A stretch of 64,000 bases of DNA from Schaalia hyovaginalis (lineage in GTDB: Bacteria; Actinomycetota; Actinomycetes; Actinomycetales; Actinomycetaceae), in NCBI RefSeq assembly GCF_014208035.1, contig NZ_JACHMK010000001.1, forward strand, positions 2,108,001 to 2,172,000. Reading direction: 5' to 3'. Positions 58,437 through 64,000 of this stretch are shown one piece after another. The notes beneath the pieces are model-generated. The model was not told where the DNA came from, searched no databases, and was given only the letters and a program-made list of their open reading frames with translations. Each line of letters opens with the position of its first letter. The first letter of the stretch is position 1. The translations under genes were made by a program, and so were the position numbers.

Positions 58437-58684
58437 TCGGGGGTGTCATTCCTTCGGTGAGTGGTTCCGTGCGGGAGCTCGAAAAACGACTCCTCCCGCG
58501 TCTTGGCACGATCGAGGGTAATGATCGGAAGAGACGATTTGCTTTCAATTTTGAATAAATGGGGGAAGAATCAGGCCAAACCCCCATCCCCCTCCGGGAC
58601 CGCGAGGACGCGAGCGAGCCCACCTTGGCGGCCAGCATCTGCTCGCAGAGGCGCCCCGTCTCCCCCTCCCGCATCATGTGCGAA
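58437..58684 (-). promoter_or_regulatory. promoter region of surface protein B, duplicated from that of A
   Basis: The palindrome TTCAATTTTGAA (58544-58555) lies 108 bp before the start codon, almost the same distance as in gene A. Both genes also share the leader GAAGGAATGACACCCCCGA directly before ATG. This shows duplication of gene plus promoter. Confidence 0.65.
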
Positions 58685-58728
58685 GGGCCCGCCCTCAACC
58701 CGGAATCATCCAAGCCGAGGGCGGGCCC
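58685..58728 (-). terminator. terminator hairpin after surface protein C
   Basis: GGGCCCGCCCTC and GAGGGCGGGCCC, exact complements with a 20-nt loop, 22 bp beyond the stop codon. Confidence 0.65.
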
Positions 58729-58750
58729 ACGCCCACGCGGGAAGCGGGAA

Positions 58751-60115
58751 TCAGCGGCGCGCCGTGCGTCGAGCGACCAGTGCTCCCCCGCCGGCCAGGG
58801 CCGAAGCGCCGATCAGCATCAGCAGCGCATCGACGTTCGTTCCCGTCACCGCGAGGCCGCCGCGCTGCGGGGACTGGGCGAGGGTGGAGGGCTTCGAGGC
58901 GGCGGGGGCGAGCTGCGCCTTGTCCGTCGAAAGGGGAGTCTGAGGATTCATGGGAGGCAAGGCCCGCTCCTCTCCGGCCGACTTCGCGCCATCCTCTCCA
59001 GTCGGCTTCCGCTGATCAGTCTCCTTATCGGAGGGACCCTGATCGGCAGAGCCTTTGTCGGCGGGCGCCTTGGGCTTCTCAGCTTCCGGAGCCTTCGAGC
59101 CGGGGTCAGCAGGCGACTCGGGCTTCACAGGCGGCTCAGGCGCAACCGGCTTCTCAGGCTTCACAGGAGACTCCGGCTTCGACGGCCCCTCAGGCACGAC
59201 CGGCGACTCGGGCTTGGCGGGCGATCCGGATCCAGGAATGCTCGGAATCAGAGGAATCGCAGGAACCTCTGCCTCGGGAGCCTCAGGCACTGACGGAACC
59301 GGAACGGAAGGCGTCAAAGGCATCGCAGGAACCTCCACCTTGGGAGTCTCAGGTTCTGCCGGAGCCGGAAGGGACGGGGTCAGCGGAGTCGAAGGATGTT
59401 CGGACTCGGGCATCGCCGGAGCTTCGGGTTCGGGAGCGACCGGCGCAACCGGCACCGCGGAGCGATCCTCGATCCCCATCCCTTCATCGAAGTCCTCGAT
59501 CCACAGATTGATCCTGCGCAGTTCCTCGACCAGCTCGAGCTGATCCTCACGCGCACTTTCGACGGCCAATCTGAGGGTCTGCTGATTTCCCTCGTCCAGG
59601 GCGTCCTTATCGTTCTCTTTCAGCTTCTGCTTCCAGATCTCGAGGTCCCTCTCCGCAGCCTCAAGTTGCTTTTTGACCTGATCAATCTGTTCGTTCAGCG
59701 CACGGCGCTCCTTCTCCAGGTCTGCGCGGACGAGGGTGCGCACCCCGGTCTGCGGTGCCGAGGGAAGGGGCCCGGCCGATGCAGGGCCAGGGGCCTCCGG
59801 AGCGGCAGGCGCATCGCTCTCGCCCTCGGCCGTCGATGCACCTGCGGCATCCGGCAACACCTCGGCAGACGGATTCGCGTTCACATCAGCATCGACCGGG
59901 TCATCCGTCAGCGCCTCGGCGCCCGGAAGGGCGTCCTCGGCGACGGCGAGCGGAGTCTCGCTCACCGGAGGCTCGGTCTCATTTTCGACGGGGGCCGCCA
60001 GAGCCGCAGCGCCCGGAAGGACGAGGGCGGCAGCGGCGATGCCGATGGTCGCAGTCGGGAGAAGGATCTTCTTCGAGGACCACGAGCCCACGAGGAGGGC
60101 GGAGGTAGTGCGCAT
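58751..60115 (-). CDS. LAVTG-anchored Pro-rich surface protein C
   Basis: A 454-residue exported protein. Signal peptide core TIGIAAAALVLPGAAALAA; acidic Ala/Pro region to ~125; a short coiled coil (~127-205, ADLEKERRALNEQIDQVKKQ); then ~200 residues of Pro/Glu/Lys/Ser repeats (PESPVKPEKPVAPEPP type); LAVTG (421-425), membrane helix and Arg tail. The anchor region is very like those of A and B, but the body is not, and it has no cysteine pairs. Probably a wall-spanning stalk. Upstream lies a weaker TTCAA-ACA-TTGA element (60187-60198). Confidence 0.83.
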   Translation of the reverse strand: MRTTSALLVGSWSSKKILLPTATIGIAAAALVLPGAAALAAPVENETEPPVSETPLAVAEDALPGAEALTDDPVDADVNANPSAEVLPDAAGASTAEGESDAPAAPEAPGPASAGPLPSAPQTGVRTLVRADLEKERRALNEQIDQVKKQLEAAERDLEIWKQKLKENDKDALDEGNQQTLRLAVESAREDQLELVEELRRINLWIEDFDEGMGIEDRSAVPVAPVAPEPEAPAMPESEHPSTPLTPSLPAPAEPETPKVEVPAMPLTPSVPVPSVPEAPEAEVPAIPLIPSIPGSGSPAKPESPVVPEGPSKPESPVKPEKPVAPEPPVKPESPADPGSKAPEAEKPKAPADKGSADQGPSDKETDQRKPTGEDGAKSAGEERALPPMNPQTPLSTDKAQLAPAASKPSTLAQSPQRGGLAVTGTNVDALLMLIGASALAGGGALVARRTARR

Positions 60116-60387
60116 ACGAGTACTTGCCTCTTTAGTTCGGGTGAAGCGCGGCAGGAAGGACGCGCCGGGATACGGGATCGCCGTATTTCAAACATTGAGG
60201 CTATTCACCCGAAAGGGACGAGACGAGAGAATTTCAAACAACCTGGGGACTTTTCAGGGCACTCCCCCAAGGCCTGCTCGGGGAAGCCGAGTGGGGCGCT
60301 TCACAAGGGGGAAGCGAGCCCGGCAGTGGTCCGCCGAAAGGCGCCGAGCACAGCGGAAGACGCCGAGCGGATCGACGCCGATGGCCT

Positions 60388-60711
60388 TCAGGAACGCTCC
60401 GGCCCTTCTGCAGCCGCTCTCTCTGCAGCCGCCTCTTCTTCAGCCACTCCTTCGAGAGCCCGCTCCTCATCCGTCTCCGACCCGCGCCGATTCGCGATGA
60501 GCATCGCGACTCCCGCGACGAACAGGGCGAGGAGCGACCAGGGGAAGGCCCGATCGGCGACCTGCCTGAAGGAGCCGGAGCCGAACATCACGCCCCCGAG
60601 GAGGAAGAGCGAAAGGAGGGCGAAGACGAGCATCGCTCCGATGCCCACGGTCGCCGACACCCAGTAGCGCCGCGTCCGGGTATCCGGCCCCTTCATGTCG
60701 TATTCCGTCAT
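60388..60711 (-). CDS. small two-helix membrane protein
   Basis: 107 residues: short cytosolic start (MTEYDMKGPDTRTRRYWV), two hydrophobic helices (GIGAMLVFALLSLFLLGGVMF; WSLLALFVAGVAMLIANRR) and an Ala/Glu-rich acidic tail. AAGGAGG precedes ATG 60711. The gene lies between the surface-protein cluster and the sdh operon; the 272 bp between it and protein C are otherwise empty. No family recognised. Confidence 0.7.
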   Translation of the reverse strand: MTEYDMKGPDTRTRRYWVSATVGIGAMLVFALLSLFLLGGVMFGSGSFRQVADRAFPWSLLALFVAGVAMLIANRRGSETDEERALEGVAEEEAAAERAAAEGPERS

Positions 60712-60922
60712 GCGTCCGCCTCCTTGCGAGATCATCTTCGATTCTACGGGTCGCCCCTGCACTCCCCGCGCCATTCGGCGCACACGCCCGGGAGAAAGCC
60801 CCTACAGCCGTCTATGCGCGGCCGAAGTCCATGCACCCCGGAAATGCCCAAGAAGGGGATCGGCGCTCAGCGCGTCCCCTCTTGGGTGCCTTTCGGGGTT
60901 CTCGGACACACCGAAGACGGCC

Positions 60923-60954
60923 CGGGGCCCGGCCGCCTTCGCGACCGGGCCCCG
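60923..60954 (-). terminator. terminator hairpin after sdhB
   Basis: CGGGGCCCGG and CCGGGCCCCG with a 12-nt loop, 19 bp after the sdhB stop codon. A second imperfect stem (CCCAAGAAGGGGA / TCCCCTCTTGGG) follows within 80 bp. Confidence 0.7.
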
Positions 60955-60972
60955 AGATGGCCGAATGCCGGA

Positions 60973-61716
60973 TCAGACGCCCTTGAGGGCGGCCTTGCCG
61001 AGCTGGCGGTTGAGCGTCGCGATGACGTCGAGCGGGATCTGCTTGGGGCAGACCGCCGCGCACTCGCCGATGTTCGTGCAGGAGCCGAAGCCCTCTTCGT
61101 CCATCTGGTTGAGCATGTTGACGACGCGCTTGTAGTTCTCCGGCTTGCCCTGGGGCAGGAGCTGGAGATGCGTGACCTTCGCCGAGGTGAAGAGCATCGC
61201 CGAAGCGTTCGGGCACGCCGCCACGCAGGCGCCGCAGCCGATGCAGGCGGCCGCCTCGAAGGCGCGATCGGCATCCTGCTTCGGGACCGGAGTCGCGTGG
61301 GCGTCGGGGGCCGCACCGGTGTTCACCGAGATGTAGCCGCCGGCCTGGATGATCCGATCGAGGGCGCCCCTGTTGACGACGAGGTCCTTGATGACCGGGA
61401 AGGCGTCCGCGCGCCACGGCTCGATCGTGATGACGTCGCCGTCGTGGAAGGTGCGCATGTGGAGCTGGCAGGTCGTGGTGACCTCGGGCCCGTGGGCGAT
61501 GCCGTTGATGACGATGCCGCACTGACCGCAGATGCCCTCACGGCAGTCGGAGTCGAAGGCGATAGGCTCCTCGCCGCGGGCGAACAGCTCCTCGTTGAGA
61601 ACGTCGAGCATCTCCAGGAAGGAGGACTCCTCGGAGATCCCCTTCACCTGGTACTCGTGCATCGCGCCGCGGTCCTCGGGACCGTTCTGGCGCCAGATCT
61701 TCAGTGTCAGGTTCAC
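60973..61716 (-). CDS. sdhB: succinate dehydrogenase/fumarate reductase iron-sulfur subunit
   Basis: A 247-residue subunit carrying three clusters: 2Fe-2S ligands in [10 protein letters not shown] plus a later Cys (TTCQLH); 4Fe-4S ligands in [12 protein letters not shown]; and the third cluster around [12 protein letters not shown]. It passes electrons between the SdhA flavin and the SdhC membrane anchor. GTG 61716 has GGAG upstream and overlaps the sdhA stop codon (GTGA). Last gene of the operon. Confidence 0.95.
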   Translation of the reverse strand: MNLTLKIWRQNGPEDRGAMHEYQVKGISEESSFLEMLDVLNEELFARGEEPIAFDSDCREGICGQCGIVINGIAHGPEVTTTCQLHMRTFHDGDVITIEPWRADAFPVIKDLVVNRGALDRIIQAGGYISVNTGAAPDAHATPVPKQDADRAFEAAACIGCGACVAACPNASAMLFTSAKVTHLQLLPQGKPENYKRVVNMLNQMDEEGFGSCTNIGECAAVCPKQIPLDVIATLNRQLGKAALKGV

Positions 61717-63692
61717 TTGTAGCTCCGCTGCTTCAGCTCGATGTTGTTGTAGATGAGGTCTTCCTTGTGCAGGATCGGCGGCTGATCCTCGCCGCCCCAC
61801 TCCCAGGCCGCGACGTACAGGAACTGATCGTCGTGGCGGAGGGCCTCGCCTTCGGGGGTCTGCGACTCGGCGCGGAAGTGGCCGCCGCAGGACTCCTCGC
61901 GGTGGAGGGCGTCGATGCACATGAGTTCGCCGAGCTCCATGAAGTCGGCGACTCGTCCGGCCTTCTCGAGGGACTGGTTGAGCTCGCCGATCGACTTGCC
62001 CGGGACCCGGACGTTCTTCCAGTAGTCCTTGCGGAGCTCGCGGATGAGGCCGATCGCCTTCTTCAGGCCCTCCTCGGTGCGCTCCATGCCGCAGTACTCC
62101 CACATGATGTGGCCGAGCTCCTTGTGGAAGGAGTCCACCGAGCGGGAGCCGTTGATCGACATGAGGGTGTCGATGCGGGACTGCGCGTCGGCGAGCGCCT
62201 GGGCGACATCCGGGGAGGACGCGTCGAGCTTGGGCAAGTTGAAGCACTTCGACAGGTAGTCGTTGATCGTGTTCGGCAGGACGAAGTAGCCGTCGGACAG
62301 GCCCTGCATGAGGGCCGAGGCGCCGAGGCGGTTCGCACCGTGATCGGAGAAGTTCGCCTCGCCCGCGACGTACAGGCCCGGCAGGTTCGACTCGAGGTCG
62401 TAGTCGACCCACAGCCCGCCCATGGTGTAGTGGACGGCCGGGTAGATGCGCATCGGCACCTCGTAGGGGTTGTCGCCCGTGATGCGCTCGTACATGTCGA
62501 AGAGGTTGCCGTACTTCGCGGAGACCGCGGCCACGCCCATGCGCTCGATCGCATCGGCGAAGTCGAGGTAGACGCCGCGGGCGACGCCGTCGATCTTCGG
62601 GCCGACGCCGCGGCCCTCGTCGCACATGTTCTTCGCCTGGCGGCTCGCGATATCGCGGGGCACGAGGTTGCCGAAGGACGGGTAGATGCGCTCGAGGTAG
62701 TAGTCGCGATCCTCTTCGGGGATCTGGCGGGGATCCTTCTCGCAGTCCTCGGCCTTCTTCGGCACCCAGATGCGGCCGTCGTTGCGGAGCGACTCCGACA
62801 TGAGGGTGAGCTTGGACTGCTGGTCGCCGTGCTGCGGGATGCAGGTCGGGTGGATCTGCGTGAAGCAGGGGTTGCCGAAGTAGGCGCCCTTGCGGTACGC
62901 GCGCCAAATGGCGGTCGCGTTGCAGCCCATGGCGTTCGTCGAGAGGAAGAAGACGTTGCCGTAGCCGCCGGTCGCGAGGACGACCGCGTCGGCGACGTAG
63001 GTCTCGAGGGCGCCGGTGGACATGTCACGGGCGACGATGCCGCGCGCACGCCCCTCGGAGACGATGATCTCGACCATCTCGTGACGCGAGTGCTCGGTGA
63101 CGGTGCCGGCCGCGACCTGACGCTCGAGCGCCTGGTAGGCGCCGATGAGGAGCTGCTGACCGGTCTGGCCGCGGGCGTAGAAGGTGCGCGAGACCTGGAC
63201 GCCGCCGAAGGAGCGGTTGTCGAGGAGGCCGCCGTACTCGCGGGCGAAGGGGACGCCCTGCGCGACGCACTGGTCGATGATCGAGGCCGAGACCTCGGCC
63301 AGGCGGTAGACGTTCGTCTCGCGGGCGCGGTAATCGCCGCCCTTGACCGTGTCGTAGAAGAGGCGGTAGACGGAGTCGTTGTCGTTGCGGTAGTTCTTCG
63401 CCGCGTTGATGCCGCCCTGGGCGGCGATCGAGTGGGCTCGGCGGGCCGAGTCCTGGTAGAAGAACACGTCGACGTTGTAGCCCATCTCGCCGAGCGAAGC
63501 GGCGGCGGCGCCGCCCGCGAGGCCGGTGCCCACGATGATGACGCGGAGCTTGCGGCGGTTGGCGGGGTTGACGAGGGCCGCGGAGAACTTGCGGGACTCC
63601 CAGCACTCGGAGATCGGGACGTCGAGGGGCGCCTTGGTGTCGGCGATCTTCTCGCCTTCGCGGTACAGGCCCTTGATGAGGGTGTCAGTCAT
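61713..63692 (-). CDS. sdhA: succinate dehydrogenase/fumarate reductase flavoprotein subunit
   Basis: A 659-residue FAD subunit interconverting succinate and fumarate. The dinucleotide fold [16 protein letters not shown] (~51-66), the covalent-FAD histidine H87 in [11 protein letters not shown] and the active-site region HPTCIPQHG are intact. Length and type match the single-SdhC complexes of Bacteroidetes and many actinobacteria, which run in either direction. With class I fumarase this supports succinate production from malate. AGGAAGG lies about 12 nt before ATG 63692. Confidence 0.96.
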   Translation of the reverse strand: MTDTLIKGLYREGEKIADTKAPLDVPISECWESRKFSAALVNPANRRKLRVIIVGTGLAGGAAAASLGEMGYNVDVFFYQDSARRAHSIAAQGGINAAKNYRNDNDSVYRLFYDTVKGGDYRARETNVYRLAEVSASIIDQCVAQGVPFAREYGGLLDNRSFGGVQVSRTFYARGQTGQQLLIGAYQALERQVAAGTVTEHSRHEMVEIIVSEGRARGIVARDMSTGALETYVADAVVLATGGYGNVFFLSTNAMGCNATAIWRAYRKGAYFGNPCFTQIHPTCIPQHGDQQSKLTLMSESLRNDGRIWVPKKAEDCEKDPRQIPEEDRDYYLERIYPSFGNLVPRDIASRQAKNMCDEGRGVGPKIDGVARGVYLDFADAIERMGVAAVSAKYGNLFDMYERITGDNPYEVPMRIYPAVHYTMGGLWVDYDLESNLPGLYVAGEANFSDHGANRLGASALMQGLSDGYFVLPNTINDYLSKCFNLPKLDASSPDVAQALADAQSRIDTLMSINGSRSVDSFHKELGHIMWEYCGMERTEEGLKKAIGLIRELRKDYWKNVRVPGKSIGELNQSLEKAGRVADFMELGELMCIDALHREESCGGHFRAESQTPEGEALRHDDQFLYVAAWEWGGEDQPPILHKEDLIYNNIELKQRSYK

Positions 63693-63709
63693 GATGTATT
63701 CGACCTTCC

Positions 63710-64000
63710 TCAGGAGATGATTCCGGCGGCGATGGCGATCGGGGGCGCCATGAACATGACGAAGATGATCGCGCCGACGATTCCGGACAGGACGAGCATG
63801 AACTTGCGCGTCGCGGGGCGCACCCACCCGAGGGTCTGGAACATCGACCAGAAGCCGTGGGAGACGTGGATGCAGGCGAGCGCGACGAAGAGGGCGTAGA
63901 CGGCGACGAGGAGCGGCGACTGGAAGGAGGCCACCATGCGCTCGTAAGGGGTCGCGTCCGCGGTGAATCCGGTCTTCACGGTACCGGTCGTGAAGTGGAG
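63710..64000 (-). CDS. sdhC: succinate dehydrogenase cytochrome b subunit, C-terminal part
   Basis: The last ~96 residues of the membrane anchor; the frame is open to base 64000, reading [12 protein letters not shown]. Two hydrophobic helices ([20 protein letters not shown] and [19 protein letters not shown]) with the histidines of IHVSHGF, which are candidate haem ligands. The downstream sdhA starts 17 bp after the stop codon, giving the order sdhCAB. Confidence 0.88.
   Translation of the reverse strand, partial: LHFTTGTVKTGFTADATPYERMVASFQSPLLVAVYALFVALACIHVSHGFWSMFQTLGWVRPATRKFMLVLSGIVGAIIFVMFMAPPIAIAAGIIS

Overview
The window is high-GC DNA with the gene content of a facultatively anaerobic actinobacterium. 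The evidence includes a WhiB regulator, a GuaB3 paralogue beside GuaB, a short Pta-AckA pair, SorC/DeoR-type and TetR regulators, many GTG starts, apparently leaderless genes, and wall-anchored proteins ending in LAxTG sorting signals. The best fit is the Actinomycetaceae (Actinomyces/Schaalia-like); the genus is an inference. No rRNA, tRNA, CRISPR array, insertion sequence or prophage was recognised.

Layout, left to right. 1-6.4 kb (minus strand): the N-terminus of 6-phosphofructokinase cut by the edge, a Pro/Gln-rich membrane protein with a frame-scrambled segment at a C10 tract, a 1.2-kb repeat-filled non-coding block, a dicarboxylate-type symporter, NADP isocitrate dehydrogenase and a DUF3017 protein. 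6.5-10.9 kb (plus): a glycoside hydrolase family 3 / GPH symporter / TetR operon with an operator over the promoter start. 11-18.4 kb (plus): pta, ackA, a hipBA-type module with three palindromic operators spaced 61 bp, nadE and a small membrane protein. 18.5-21.9 kb (minus): DUF418, DUF456 and MFS membrane proteins. 22-23.7 kb (plus): class I fumarase.

24.1-41.2 kb (minus) is an almost unbroken nucleoside-salvage locus. A 1571-residue secreted, wall-anchored nuclease fused to a 5'-nucleotidase could turn extracellular DNA/RNA into nucleosides. A BMP lipoprotein with a three-subunit ABC transporter imports them. Cdd, DeoA, DeoD, a phosphopentomutase-like sugar mutase and DeoC break them down to bases, glyceraldehyde-3-phosphate and acetaldehyde. 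A SorC-type regulator lies inside the locus, and a shared box (TGTAAAAsTC-n3/4-TTGAC) precedes both deoD and the BMP gene.

41.4-53.7 kb is housekeeping: guaB3, a DnaQ-like exonuclease, a fructose-6-phosphate aldolase-like protein, guaB, an AGE-family epimerase, a MerR/B12-fold regulator, whiB, a DsbA-like plus CcdA-like redox pair, groES with a CIRCE element, a THUMP-like methyltransferase and tsaD. 53.8-60.1 kb (minus) holds three successive LAVTG-anchored surface proteins; two are large coiled-coil paralogues with conserved cysteine pairs and a shared leader. The window closes with a small membrane protein and sdhB, sdhA and partial sdhC. Fumarase and the Sdh/Frd complex, with Pta-AckA and Icd, suggest a branched TCA pathway and mixed-acid (acetate/succinate) metabolism.
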